This document shows positions 35,108-47,886 of a DNA stretch of 64,000 bases, piece after piece. Location: NCBI GenBank assembly GCA_036429605.1, contig CM071590.1, positions 3,286,001-3,350,000 on the forward strand, read 5' to 3'. The position numbers and the translations under genes are program-made. Every line of letters begins with the position of its first letter. The stretch's first letter is position 1. The notes beneath the pieces were generated by a model that had not been told where the DNA came from, ran no database searches, and saw nothing but the letters and a program-made list of their open reading frames with translations. The DNA is from Cladobotryum mycophilum. Taxonomy: Eukaryota > Ascomycota > Sordariomycetes > Hypocreales > Hypocreaceae.

Positions 35108-37363
35108 ATGAGCGAGCGCATAGTTATTGGGATTGACCTTGGAACTACGTGGGTGCTTTTTTATCAAAAGTCTTTCTCACCCCCAACACACGAATTTCTA
35201 ACGACTCCAGTTTCACCGGTGTTGCCTGGGCTATCTCGACACCTGGCGAGACGATCCATCTAATCGAATGGCCAGATGCCAAGACGCCCACTAAACTCGG
35301 ACACGATTCTGGAGACTGCGTCATCAGATGCTTCAAATATCTCCTGCTGGACGAGAAAGACATCCCGGCTAACATCCTGAACTCGACATTTTTTCGAGAC
35401 GTTTGTGAGATGCAGAAGACGTTTAATCAAGATCCCCTTGACATCATCGGCTCATTCCTCCGCGGTATATGGACTCGGACCATGGACTCCATCAATAATA
35501 ATCGAGGTGAACACGGCCTTCAGACAAGCGACCTTCACGTCGTCATGACAATTCCAGCGTCGTGGCCAAGTTATACCAAGTATCGACTGAAAAAGGCAGC
35601 GCAGGCCGCTGAAATTATTGGCGAAAACTCGTCGACCACAATAGACTTTGTCGCAGAATCCGAGGCGGCCATTCTTGGAACTAGGGACCAATGTCCGCTC
35701 ATAAACTGGGCCGCACAAGTGAGTTGTTCAGACATGGTCATCTCTTCAAGTTGTTTAGGACATGATCGTATTGACGCAAGTATAGGGTGATATCGTGGCG
35801 CTTTGCGATACTGGGGGCTAGACAATCGTACGCTAGATCCTTATTCCTACCTCGTCGCATCATACTATAGTCTGCTAAAGACTTCATATAGGATTTAACT
35901 ACCTATGCCGTCAGAAATGTCCAGCCACTCGTTTTGAATCAACTCACCATGTCACAAAGTCCGTCCAACTCTCATAATCCCTTTCGTGGCAACAAATAAA
36001 CAAAAGCTGACTTAACTTGTCAAACCGTAGGTGGCTTATGCGGAGGTGTCACCCTTGACGAAAGATTTCTTGGTCTGATCGAGGCCAAAACTGCAGCAGA
36101 ACGAAGATCATGGGGGGGGGATGATGAGAAACTCGAGATTTTCCTGAATGAATATTGGGAGCGTGGTATCAAGCATGCTTTTCGAGACGATCAGAACAGG
36201 ACATGGGTGGTAGATCTACCCGACTGGCTTCAGGCTGCAGTGGAATCTCGAAATCTAGTTTCGGGAATCAATAGGGGCAGGACTGTGGAGTTAAAAAGGT
36301 AAGATTCAACACTTCGCATTGTCACAGCGAGTGCCTTGCTCATAGAATTGCAGTGAGGACATTGCTTCCATCTTTTCTCCAGTCATAAACGAGATTGAGG
36401 ATTTGGTATGTCGCCACCAAGGCGAACTCCGAAGGGAGCATGGCAAAGAACTAGATGTAAGCAACTATATGAACTCATACAATGTAGTTTAGAGCTGACA
36501 CCCCTCAGTCCGGTCTTCTTGTTGGTGGACTTGGACAGGTCCCCTATCTGACTGGTCGTCTCTGCTCTGTCTTTCGCTCCTCATATATAATCCCAAGCGA
36601 AAACAACGCCCCGTAAGTAACATCACGATGACTAGAAAAAGTAGCGTATTGACAATTCACAGCTGGACTGCAATCTGCCGTGGCGCCGTTGTGCATGGTC
36701 TATCAAACGCAAATGTGAACAATGACATGCTTCCGCAGGGAATTTTGTCTCGTACCTACGGATTCAACGATGAGGTAGATTGGAAAGAAGGACATAGGGG
36801 ACACTCGGCAGACAGAAAGATTTGGGATATCATTGAGGCCAAATGGATCGTCAGGGACCAAGTTTGCTGGTGTTTGAGAAAGGTAAGCCCCCCATATTTG
36901 AACCTTCAAAAGCATACATCCCCACTGACGAGACATTCAGGGCGCCTTGAACACCATGGAGCCCACAATAGTTGACTGTGAGCAGGCACTGTCACAACCA
37001 GAAGACAGGCCATACACATACTTTTACGTCTCCCCACGAAAGAATCCCCGTCTCCAAAGGGATCAATTCAGCGATCCCCTCTGCGGGATCCAATGGACCC
37101 GGACATTCCCACGGGAATCGCTCGTGGAAGAGAGGAATGGGAGAGGCCAAACATTTTACATGGCAAAGTACAGATTAGTGTTCGAAGCTGTCGGGAATAG
37201 CCTCGAGATAACGGTTGAGACTCGCAAAGGCGAGAGACTTGGGTCGTATAATGTCGCAGAAGCATTTGAGGAAGATCGCTCAGATGGAAGCTATGTGCCA
37301 CGAGAGGAAGCAACGCCAGCCCCAACGACGACCCGCCTACTTCGGTCTCGGGGCAGAGTGTAA
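35108..37363 (+). pseudogene. HSPA12-like Hsp70 ATPase-domain protein, copy 1, with in-frame TAG
   Basis: Nine exons can be traced: 35108-35148, 35211-35718, 35786-35827, 35892-35958, 36031-36298, 36354-36456, 36509-36612, 36663-36882 and 36941-37363. They would encode about 591 residues of the Hsp70-like actin-fold ATPase family expanded in fungi: phosphate-1 loop IGIDLGTTFTGVAW, central VVMTIPASWPSYTKYRLKKA, FVAESEAA, the phosphate-2 region GDIVALCDTGG-x-T, LCGGVTLDERFL, and the adenosine-site LLVGGLGQVPYL. One lesion stands out: TAG at 35819-35821 in the phosphate-2 loop, where copy 2 has TGG (Trp). The intron after exon 4 also uses a weak GTCCGT donor. All other exons keep frame and motifs, so the gene is either recently inactivated, read through, or affected by a sequence error. 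The substrate-binding domain of true Hsp70 is absent, as usual in this family. Confidence 0.75.
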
Positions 37364-38130
37364 GTTATTCCATATGCGCGCACTTATCCCCGGGGGTGGG
37401 TAGGAGACGAAGTTCATCACTTGATGAGGGTCCAGAGAGGCAGGTTTATATTTCCTCAGGCTTATAGTGGCATTCTTACATGATTCAATTACAAAGAAAA
37501 GGCCAATCCCTAAGAAAGACGCGATTGTTGATGATATCCACAAGTTTGCGACTGTTGGGGGCATGACTCTTCTCAATACGTCCTTACCGCGCAAAGGATT
37601 TGACAATGAATGGATGAATGGAAGAAGGATGGGAAGCCCAAGTCCGAAAACAGCTCTTACATTCTTCCCCAGCTAACAAAAAACAAAAAACAAAAACAAA
37701 CAGTCTGTTGGACATAATGTCTCCGTGCATCGACCGACTTGACCCAAACCAACAAGAACAGGCTTGCATTCAGGGCACAGATAATTTCTATTGTTCCCCA
37801 AGTTGTTGTCCTCTAGCAGTTTTTTCCCTTTGTTTTCCTGCCCATAATTACTTTCACTTCTATCCTCACTTTCTTTCCCCGATTCTTGCTTGTTTACAAC
37901 TTACACACTGACCTATTTTCTTTTTTCTGCTTTCGCGATTCCCTGTTGAGGATTATTGGCATGAGTTTTTGTATGCAAGCCTGCATCCAGCCTGAGATTT
38001 TCATCATTTACTTCTTACCGTATATCTTGTTATTAGTTTTTTTCCTTTCTTTTCTTTTCTTTTCTTTTCTATTTTTCCTCAATTCATTTAATTTCATTTA
38101 ATTTCATCCATGAATTCAGATCACTCCAAC
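37364..38130. other. Spacer between the tandem Hsp70-like copies
   Basis: 3' flank of copy 1 and promoter/leader of copy 2. AT-rich, with an AAAAAAC/AAAAAC repeat (about 37677-37700) and a TTTTC repeat (about 38038-38075). No gene seen. Confidence 0.6.
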
Positions 38131-40415
38131 ATGGTTGAGCGCATTGTCGTTGCAATCGATATCGGAACAGAGTGTGTTGCTTCCACTCCTTGCTCAACGG
38201 GGTTATATACATACTGACCTCGTTTCGGATTCACTTCCATGGCCTGGGGCAGGGAAAATCACATAAGCCCGGTTTCTTTCACCGTAGGGGACGACGCGGG
38301 CTCATCAAGGACTCCAACCCGGTTCATTCGCAAGTTCGAGAAGAATGAGGTCGTGTGCTTCAAGTACTTCAAGTACCTCCTCCTGGACAAGAAGGACGTC
38401 CCGGACCACATCGCCACCTCTTCCATGTTCCAGACGGCTTGCGCTCTGCAGGAGAGGCTCAACTGGGACGTGGTTTACATGGTCGGTCAGTTCTTCGTCG
38501 ACGCATGCATGAGCGAGATTCCATGCGTAGACGGCAGAAGGGCTGGCCATTACCACTTTGTCATGACGGTCCCTGCCTCTTGGCCGAGCTACGTCGCCCA
38601 CCGGCTAAAGAAGGCGTTGCAGGCGTCGGAGATCGCAAAGAACCTGTCGGCCACGTTGGAGTTCGTCACGGAATCAGAGGCCGCTCTGCTCGCATCTAGA
38701 GATCAATGTCCACTAAAGTGGGCCCAGGCAGTCAGCAACGCCAGTACCAATCTCTCCATATAACTTCTGAATCAACTGACCTGTTTCAATCATCCAGGGC
38801 GATGTTGTAACGGTTTGCGATGTTGGAGCCTGGACCGCTGTACGTTGACCCCCTCCTCCGTTCTTGAAAAGTCTCATCGTTGCGAATACTAAACCCCTTG
38901 AAAGGATCTAACCACCTATCGTGTCGACTCCATAGAGCCACTGCGGTTCAGTCAGCTCTCCAAGTCACGTAGTTGGTTCAATACCAATCCCCCCTTTACA
39001 TAGAATAGTAAAAAAAAGGCTAACTAGCTACACTCAAGGCACCCTCTGTCGATAGTTTCTCCTTGACGAAGCATGCATTCGTTTATTCGAGGCCAAAACA
39101 GGAAAGCCCAGGGAGTCGTGGTGCCGTCAGGGCGAATACATAACCGTACCCATCGATCTCGAGTGGGACTTGGGCATCAAGAATACTTTCCGAGACGAGA
39201 GCAAGACCTGGATGATAAATATACGTTTTCATCCGTGGGAAGTATCGCGCGTCAGTGAATGCAGTAGAATTAAGCTGGGGAGGTAAATATCCCCCCTTCC
39301 CCTCCGAAAAAGTTGAAGTGGCTTCCATTGCAGGTTTACTTACACGCTCGCAGCGAAGAGAGAATGTTCGTTCTCTGCCCTTTGCTTAGCAGGATTAGAG
39401 ATCTAGCTAGGCAACACGAAGACGAGCTCATAAGAGAGCACGGCCAAGATTTAGGTGCAAGTACAATATGAATCCCCCTCGGTCATATGATCTATGATAT
39501 TGACACGTTGTAGTCGGTCATCTTTGTCGGTGGAGTGGCAGAAGCTCCGTACGCAGTTGATCTTCTCTGCTCCATTTTCCAATCCTCCTATGTCCTTGAA
39601 AGCAGGGCATACGAACCGTGAGAAAAGCACATTGGGCAGATGTCCCAAAACAGAAAAAAGAAGTGTCGTTGCTAACCAAGTTACAGGCGAACGGCAAGCA
39701 GCTATGGCGCAGTATTATATGGCCTCTTGGGGAACAGCACAAGCCATGTGCCGGCCCAGAGTTTGGCTCTATCCCTAAGTTATGGGTTCGCCAGAGATTG
39801 GAAGGGAGGAAAATGCGTAAAGCCCAAGAAACTTTGGGACAGCAACGAAGGCAGAGAGATCAACGCAGAAGGCGCCTGTTGGGCCGTAAGAAAGGTAAGG
39901 ACATGAAACAAACAAACAAACAAACAAACAAACAAACAAGAAAAAACCCCTCCCCCAAAAACCCTTGTCGTCGATCAACCCCTGATTTTCTAACATGGAA
40001 CCATCTTCCCTCCCCACCCCCGCAGGGCACCCTAAACAGCATGAGGCGCCGATCCTTCAAATGCGAGCAAATCCTCCTGCACCCAGATGAAAGGCCGTAC
40101 ATCTACTTCTACACCTCCCCGCTGGACGACCCGCCCCGGAACAAGACCGAGGGCGAGCTCCTCTTCAAGCTGAGGTGGCAGCGCACTTTCCAGAAGGAGC
40201 TCCTCAAGACGAAGGTGACGGAGCTGGGCCAGGTCTACTACACGGCCGCGTACCTGGTCGTGTTTGAGGCCTGCGGGGATAGCCTCGAGGTCACGATCGA
40301 GGCTCTGAATACTCGGATACTCGGGACGTACAACGTTGCGAATGCGTTCGAGGTGGTGGAGGTCTGTGAATCAGAATTACTTGCCGAGACGGAAAATCCG
40401 ACGACCTCAGCTTGA
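38131..40415 (+). pseudogene. HSPA12-like Hsp70 ATPase-domain protein, copy 2, several lesions
   Basis: Aligns exon for exon with copy 1; exons 3 and 7 have exactly the same lengths (42 and 104 nt). Recognisable segments: VERIVVAIDIGTE, VMTVPASWPSYVAHRLKKAL, FVTESEAALLASRDQCPLKWA, GDVVTVCDVGAWTA, FVGGVAEAPYAVDLL, and a C-terminal exon (40026-40415) without stops. Lesions: no AG acceptor before the second exon near 38211; a GC instead of GT donor at 38728; TAG at 39053-39055 where copy 1 reads GGT (Gly); and no in-frame GT donor after GHGQDL-like sequence near 39455. Together these argue that it no longer makes the full protein, although a partial product from ATG 38239 is possible. Similarity to copy 1 in the central part looks like roughly half identical residues, so the duplication is old. 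Confidence 0.8.
39908..39939. repeat. (AAAC)n microsatellite
   Basis: About eight AAAC units in the last intron of Hsp70-like copy 2. Confidence 0.9.
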
Positions 40416-40662
40416 AAAGATAAACATAAGCCGGAAGAACTAGGGGGGTTGTAGGAGCTGTCCCCATCATGTACGAGTAGAAAACAGGAACATTAGGTGT
40501 GAAAGGATGGTTGAGCACACAAACAGCAGCAAGTCATTGATATAGGATATAATTAGGTATACAGACCAGGTACAAGTTTCAAGTTCAGTCAATACCATAA
40601 CAAACCACAAAGAGTACTCCATAGTGTGGATAATCATATTATAATGTATTATTCATGCGTAT

Positions 40663-42204
40663 TCATGCGTCTTCTAATTTGATATCTTCCTGCCTAATAG
40701 GCAATTCGCTTTGCAACACCGCTTGACTCTGTTCTTCGGAGTCGACCGCTCCATTCGGCTCAGCAGAGTCCCCAACGTGCCGATAGACCTTAATCGTGGT
40801 ATCCTGACCCGCACTCACCATCGTATCGCCATGTACATCCACCCAGAAGCACACGCCCTGGTGCCCCTTGACCCGCTGTATGAGCTCCTTGTTCTTCACA
40901 TCCCAGAGCACAATATCGCCATCTTCGCTGGCGGAAGCAATGAACGCCACGCCATCAAGGGTCCCAAAGCAACCGCCAAGGGCAAACTTCTGGTTGCGAT
41001 GTCCCTGGTATGTTTTCTTGACGCTTCCCGATACGTAATCCCACAATCGGATGCAGTTGTCGAGGTTGAACGCTAGGACGAACCGTCCATTCGGTGAAAA
41101 GCATACGTTTGTTACGGCGGGGTTGTCTTCGTGGACGAGGGTTCGGAGGCACTGGCCGGTGGATGTATCCCAAACACGACTAAACAGACATTAGCCACAG
41201 TCCAAGAAGAAACCCTAGGATTAAAAAGTCACTTACATAAGTCCGTCCGTTGAGCAGCTGACGACCAAAGTCCCATCACGGCAAAAATCAATGCCACTGA
41301 CCGGATCACTATGAGCCGGAAGACTCCTCATCAACCGTCCAGCTCTAACGTCCCACAAAAATACAGCTTCATCGTACGAACCGCTGGCCAAAATGTTCCC
41401 CTTTGGCGAAAAGGCCAAACAATGAATGTAGTTGTGGTGGCCCCGAAGAGGCGCCATTTCGTGTCCTGCAGACTTCCGAGCGGTCGTTTTGGGACGTCCC
41501 GTTACCCGATCCCACAAACGGATGGCCTTGTCGTCTGAGCCGCTGGCAATTGTGTTGCTATCAGGTGTCCATGCGAGACAGCTCACGCCGGCCATGTGGC
41601 CCACGAGTGTGTCCATATGCGTCCCCGTAGCAGCATCCCATATCTTCACCGTTGCGTCAGCCGACGCAGAGGCGATAAAGCGGCCATTGGGCGAGATGCG
41701 AACTTGGGAGACGGCCTTTGTGTGCCCATGGAGGACGAGTCGAGCACGGTAATTAGGTTTTAGTGGTTCTCGCGGGGGCGTGGGTTGTGGCAGCGGCCTC
41801 GGAGAAAAGGATTCTGATCGTGTGCGGTTTGACGAGGATGAGGGGGAGCGATGTCGAGAGGGTGATCTCGTCGGGGAGATAGATTGCGACTGGGCAGGCG
41901 ATTCGGATCGTGTTCTGGTGCCAGAGCTGGATTCCGATCTTGACCGTTGGTGCGACCTCGACCTCGACCTCGATTGCGATGCTGATCTCGAATAGTATTC
42001 TTTGTTTGACACGCCGTTGCTGGGGGTCGGGCTCAACGCCGGAGGCTCTGGCGACAACCGCCTCGAGCCAAGGCGCGAATCATCCTGATTTGGATCTCCC
42101 ACCAGAATATCCGGCGAGCTCGACCTCAGGACAGGGGACTCCCGAGTCTTGCGCCTCTTGAGCGGAGGAGGCGTGTCCCTAGCCAGTTCGTCGGGAGAGC
42201 TCAT
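40663..42204 (-). CDS. WD40 protein, WDR5/Swd3-like COMPASS subunit
   Basis: Exons 41237-42204 and 40663-41179 on the minus strand give 494 residues. The first 150 or so residues are a disordered, Arg/Ser-rich extension (repeated RSRS, SESSS, SPTRSPSRHRS). Then seven WD40 repeats form a beta propeller; clear blades include LHGHTKAVSQVRISPNGRFIASASADATVKIWD-type, GHMAGVSCLAWTPD, LRGHHNYIHCLAFSPKG, LPAHSDPVSGIDFCRDG and the YQGHRN-KF blade typical of WDR5. The C-terminal tail is acidic (EEQSQ...KLEDA). Metazoan WDR5 and yeast Swd3 hold together the nuclear COMPASS complex that methylates histone H3 lysine 4, and the N-terminal RS extension is a common fungal variation. The intron falls between DGLI and RVWD and restores the expected WD unit. 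Other propeller proteins cannot be fully excluded. Confidence 0.85.
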
Positions 42205-45200
42205 GATGGGGGAACTTTGTGTAGGACAAGGCTGAAGCTATGGGAGGGGATTGAGGGTGAGGCTTTGGAATTTTTGGTGGGTCCGGTCGCGTCACAGGTG
42301 GTTCGTTAGTGCAATTGAGGTTAAAACAGTAGGTACGTACCCTGTAGTTTTGTTTGTGGTGGTGTCTCTTGCCTGTCCGGGTACCTTAGTACCTGTGAAG
42401 TAGGCTTCAATTCCCGTCATTTCCCCATTTGGGACGTATGTGGAAGTGGGACCCTTTATTGGATGGCATTTAATATATTCAATAAAACAGACAATATTAC
42501 ACAGTACGTACCAATAGGAGTTTGCCTCCTCCAGATTGTCTTGCAATCTGCCTACTATTGAGCGAGGTACAGCAAGCAAATTGATTGCCCTGAATGAACG
42601 CAAATCAATACGCATGCAGGATTCCTCTCATGATGGTTACTTTGCATGAAACAGTGCCATATGGCTTGGACAAGTACACCATTTACCGATACCCCTGATA
42701 TCTTCCAGACCGACAACGATTCGGCCTGTCCGCTTCCGAAACCCTCGCAGGGGGAGGCTACCGGGTATCCTGTCCTGTCCTGTCCTGTTATCTGTGATGC
42801 AATGTTTGCTTCTTGATGATTAGTATGTATGTACAAGTATTCCTCCCTTGTGTGTTTGACAGACAGGACTGTGCGCAAAACGATGGCTGGTAAGGGACCT
42901 TGTTGCACTTGTTGCACTGACCCATATGGCTCAGGAGTATTGAATTTTTTCACGCAGTTGTGCAGTTGTGGTTGTCATCCGTGGCTGGATTTCAGCCCCG
43001 TGTAATAAATAGTTGGCTGATTGCGACGGGTAAGATGGAAGTCAGTCACATCATCCATCACAATCACAGTCACGGTCACAGTCACACAAGTCATAGACAT
43101 GGTTCACAAGACAAGTCAAATAAAATCTTTGTCAAGTCAGCCTAGCCCAGCTAGCCAACCAACAAAGACACACACACAAAGACTTGGCATGGCAAGGCCG
43201 AAATCCTGTTCGCCAAGCATCTACATGTACATGTGTGTGTAACCACCTTTGTTAAACTCCGATACTATCTCGGGAGATGAGCAGCGGCTGGCTTTCATTC
43301 CAAAGGCGTTGATGGCTTGCCTCCATTGATGAAGTGTGTGATCCGGCAGCCGTGATTCACCGCCATGGCGACCCATCATTGTTTTGCGGGATCTAACGCA
43401 AACCATTTTTTGTATCGAGTCCAATTTCGCTTAAGACGAGAAGAGAAAAAAATCTCTCTCTTTTGTTCGTTGGGTCAGGCATTCGTGATTGTTGTTATGA
43501 TTACAGGACTCTTGCCTCGATAAACTAGTAGAAGTGCGTTCAATAGTACGCACGGTAGCAAAATGATCGGTGATTTCCTAAATTAGAATCAACGGCGAAG
43601 CGTAACCAACCATTGGGTGGAGATGCCATGCAGTGGCTTTTTTCTCTTTCTCGATTTCTTCACCATCCTTGTCCATTTCTTATTCACGCGACGCGTTAGA
43701 AGGAAGCCGAAGAAAGAAAAAGTCTGGTGCCGGAGTCTAGATCTCTCACTACAGAGGACGGGTTCTTCTTCTTACAGGTGTGTTAATGCATGCTACAGGC
43801 GGCCCTAACGTCCACGGGTCCTTGTAGTCAGCGCCCATTGTAGGTTAACAGACGGGCTCGGACTAAGCAGCCTGCCTCCCTACCACCCACATGGCATCGT
43901 CGATACGGATTGCACTGCACAACGACTCAAGCTCACTGGCTGCGATAACCGTAAGGCTGAACGAGCTGATGCTGGATAGCTTCACTGGCGTTGACAGCCC
44001 CTTCAATCAAAGACTAGACGCATGAAGGCATCGACATGCGTGAGTAGTACGAGGCATACATGGTCTGTATAATTAGCTAGACCGACCTTGCTGCCTATCT
44101 AGAAGTGACACAATTCTGCCTTGGGAGCACAAAGAAACCGACTTTAGCCCAAGCAAAAATAGGTTGCACACAACAACACACAACATACAGCACACACTCA
44201 CGCCAAAGAGTAGTATAATGGCATTCATCCAAGATTTGGTGACGCCACAGCGGTTGGTTCATTTCGTAAAAAACTTGGTCACAATCGGCCCAGAAGGAAG
44301 GATTCGCTGACTGTTCGGCAAGATGCATCTCGAAATCCTTCTCATTTAAGTCTAATGATCCATAAAAAAAGATCCATAGCGCATCGTCATTCTAGGCCCC
44401 ATTGCGCGATATTTTGCTCTCTCTCTCTCATGGTGGTAGTAACATATGTAAGCGTGCCGGGGAGATGAAGATGCAGGCAAACAATCGGAGTCACATCCAA
44501 TCCATGCCTGGGGCAGACCCAAATGGTTGACCCGTCGAGAGCGTTCAGGAGCCCATGATGGCACATGCACTGTAGCCAATTGGTCCATCTCAGACGCCTA
44601 CAACCCCCAAATGGTGGGCTCAGCCTCACATGCTATCACACGTCCACCAATCAAACTGCTTCGTCTATACATATTTAATTTCCTTTTGCCCCTGAACGGT
44701 TAAGCTCCACTCTCGACAATTCTGATGCTTCCTCCTGCAGGAACCAAAGCGGCACGTTACCTTTTTGTGAAGAAGACTAAACCTAAAGCCGGCATGGTCG
44801 GTTGCTGTTGGTAGGCAGACTCGTCGGGGGGAGGGGACAGTTCCAGGGCCTTGAAGCAGATTCAGCAGGCCTACCCGCTGTACAAGTAATTTTTCTCTCT
44901 CATCCATGGATGGGCTCCAGGCTGTTTGTCCCTTCTAGGCATCCTCCGTTATAGTGTTATAGTGGGGTGCTCCACCACAAGTCCACTAATCCACACCTCC
45001 TACAGCTAACCAACCGCGCCATGCCTTGTCGAGGTTGGTCCAATCCCCAGCAAGCCAGCTCGTCGTCTCGCCTTTTCACTAGACCTCCGCCATCATGAGC
45101 TCGAGTCTTTCTTCTTCTTCCTCTTCCATCACTTCACATACCACCTGTCGTTCTGCCATTCCTTCATTACTTTAGGCTCTCAGCCACCACGCTCTTTTTT

Positions 45201-45376
45201 CTATTTACATTCATTCCCTCTCTCTATTCTTGTGACGACGACGACTACATTCACTTCTCTTCAAAACAGCAATCTTTTTCTCTCTTGGTCTTTGAGCCAC
45301 ATCCATTCTTTTCAAAACAACAAAAAAACAAACAAACAAACACATCGAAACTTCATTCACTTCTCTCTCCGCCACA
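42205..45376. other. Long intergenic region, about 3.2 kb, with a CT-rich leader
   Basis: Divergent promoters of the WD40 gene and the GPI-protein gene. No gene supported. Features: TGTCC repeats (42772-42789), CACAGT repeats (about 43055-43085), and pyrimidine-rich blocks (about 45108-45230) followed by a CAAA-rich leader (about 45315-45345) ahead of the GPI-protein start, an arrangement frequent in strongly expressed fungal genes. Confidence 0.55.
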
Positions 45377-46236
45377 ATGCGTTTCTCCCTTACCGCTGTC
45401 TTGGCCCTGGCCGCTTCTGCTTTCGCCCAGACTGCCGACTTCGACCCTATCTTCACTCCTACTGCTAACCAGGAAGTTGCCGCTGGATCGGTCCTCACCA
45501 TCACCTGGGAGGCTCCCGCCAAGTACGCTGCTGGCACCGTCTCCATTGAGCTCATTGGTGGCAAGACTCAGAACACTCAGGTTCCTCTGCAAGTCATTGC
45601 CAGTAAGTTACCCCGCTGAAACAAAAAAACAACACTCTGTGTCTGTACAATAATTGACATTTCCTTCTAGCTGGTGTCCAGAACTCTGCCAAGTCTTTCT
45701 CCTGGAAGATTGATGCTTCCCTCGGCGCCGAGGCTGTCTACGGCCTCGTCTTCAAGCTCGAGAGCAACCCCAGCGTCTTCCAGTACTCCAACCCCTTCCA
45801 CATCAAGGCTGGCAGCACTCAGCCCACTGGCGACGTTACCACCACTGTTACCACCTCCACTGGTATCAAGACCATCAGCCTCTCCAGCGCTGCTACCACT
45901 GCTCCTGCTGTGACCACCACCGCTACCACCGCTACCACCATCGTCACCTCCGTCTCCGTCTCCATTCCCGAGACCACTGTTGTTGTTGACCAGACCACCA
46001 CCGTTCCTTGCAACGGCACCACTGCCACCTGGGCTACCAGCACCTATGCCGCTCCCCAGGGACCTTCATCTGGTCTGCCTCCCAAGGTCACCTACACCAG
46101 CACTGCTTGGGCCGCTCCTTCTAACCCTCCCGTTCCCACCGGCGGCCCTGTCGTTCCCCCTACCAACGGCGCTGCTCGTGTCGGCAGCTCCATTGCTGTC
46201 ATTGGTGGTATCGTCGCTGCCTTCCTTGTCCTGTAA
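45377..46236 (+). CDS. GPI-anchored cell-surface protein with Kre9/KNH-type N-terminal domain
   Basis: Exons 45377-45602 and 45671-46236 give 263 residues. Signal peptide MRFSLTAVLALAASAFA (cleaved near residue 17). A beta-rich Kre9/KNH-like domain spans about residues 20-125 (FTPTANQEVAAGSVLTITWEA, then SFSWKIDASLGAEAVYGLVF and SNPFHIK). A Thr/Ser-rich O-glycosylated stalk follows, with one CNGT N-glycosylation site, then a Pro-rich linker. The C-terminus NGAARVGSSIAVIGGIVAAFLVL has a small-residue omega site (around NGA) and a hydrophobic tail, the signature of GPI anchoring. It is expected at the plasma membrane or cell wall, with a role linked to beta-glucan or wall organisation in this family. 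Codons are strongly biased to C-ending forms (GCC, ACC, GTC), suggesting high expression, in line with its CT-rich leader. Intron phase and motifs are unambiguous. Confidence 0.92.
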
Positions 46237-47886
46237 GGGACTGATTGGAGCTTGATTACACATTTTCTTTTTTGCCCTCTCTCACGATTAATTCTGCGGA
46301 GGAAGCTCGAGTGCATGCCCTTGCGTGCACAACGGCCTGATTTGGAAAAGGAGTTGCACAAACTAATGTTCCGTCGATCTAGTTGGAGATGGACGCGGAA
46401 CCTAATGACGGTTGGTTTTTAAAGCCATGTCGTTTCGATGTAGGATACCTCAAAGTACCCGCTGTTTTAATAGAGATGTGGGATTTTCAGTTTAGTGATG
46501 ATGAAATGTGAATTTTATTCAACCATAAATCTGCCAACTTGATTGTGCTTTCTGGTGTGACTCTTGTTTTCTATGTGTTGAGTGATTCATTGTCGACATA
46601 TTGGGGGCCGTTGAGCTGTCAAAACTGCCACATGGAACTTTCAACAAGCCATGTACGTTTTCTCGCATGTATGTCGATCTACGCACATCACTTCCCCATC
46701 CGCTAGTCTGCTAAAGTTAGGATCTGCAGTTCCCGTTGCGAATGACAACCCGCCCGCACAGGTTGGAGTGGTTGCTTGCTGCTGCTGCTAGCAAGTGTGT
46801 GCAGGTCCATGTGCAAGTACACAAGTGGCTTATCCTTGGCGAACTTGGCGAAGATCTCGCCGCCGACAATCCCTCCCCAAGTTGTGAGACATGCAGATAA
46901 TCACGACCATCACCAAAAAGTAATAATAAAAAATAAAAAAGGAGACAGGGGGCCAGGGGCCAGGGGGAGGGGAGGGAGACAGAAATTCATGGATGCACGC
47001 GATATATCGATAATCTTACGGAATAGTGAGAATTGCGACGAGACTAATGGTGAATGGGGGAGGAGGAAGAGGTGAAGGGTTTCACTCTGACGTCTCAGTT
47101 CCTTTTGGGGGGAGGGTATTTGATGTCTCGCTTTCAATGGCTCTATCAATGAGACGGGTTGAGACGGGTTGGAATACTAAGTGTGAAATGCCATTAACGT
47201 TCCGGGAGGTTATATGTAATTTACTCTCCCCCATCTCAATTCTAATGCCAACAATTGAATTTAAAATTGCGATTCCATGAGTCATGCATGTCCCCCATCT
47301 CCTCAGCACAATAAAAGGCACACTTTATGTTGTTGTGTTAAGTGACTTCAGGGGTGATAGTAAATAGTTCGCAGCCAACAACCAGGCAGGCTCCCCCCAC
47401 AGGGGAACCCAAAAGAATTGTCTTAGACATGCACATACATTCACATGAATGCCCCCATTGACCGTGAATTCCTCGTGTAGTCCGAAAAAAACGGGGGCGT
47501 AAACATGCCAGAGAGGTGCGTGCCTGGTAAAAACTGACACCAGTTTCGGCTTCCTCCCGATACGTTCGTCCAACTGCGGGATCAACGAAAAGTGTTCCAT
47601 GCCGGAGAATTTCCTCCTTACACTCATGACAAGGAGAGACAGGAAAGTCTTGGCTTTGTTGACTTGACATTCAATATCAATTGTCTTTGGAAAAAAACTA
47701 TTTCGCTGTCATATTTGTATCATCGCTATGCCATTCGCTATTCCATAACCAAATTGGATTCCAAGACTGTTCCAATCTCGGGGTTTCCGACCGCCGTTTT
47801 CTCTATAGCCGTTCCAGTATCAAAACAAAAAAGCATGACGTGACCAACTCCTGAATGCATGTCTCATACAAGCTGTTGCTCCCAAT
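46237..47886. other. Intergenic region between convergent genes
   Basis: 3' flanks of the GPI-protein gene and the nitrate transporter gene. Contains a GCT repeat (about 46776-46792), a GGGGCCAGGGGCCAGGGGG tract (about 46949-46966), and a twice-repeated TGAGACGGGTTG (about 47150-47171). No gene supported. Confidence 0.6.
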
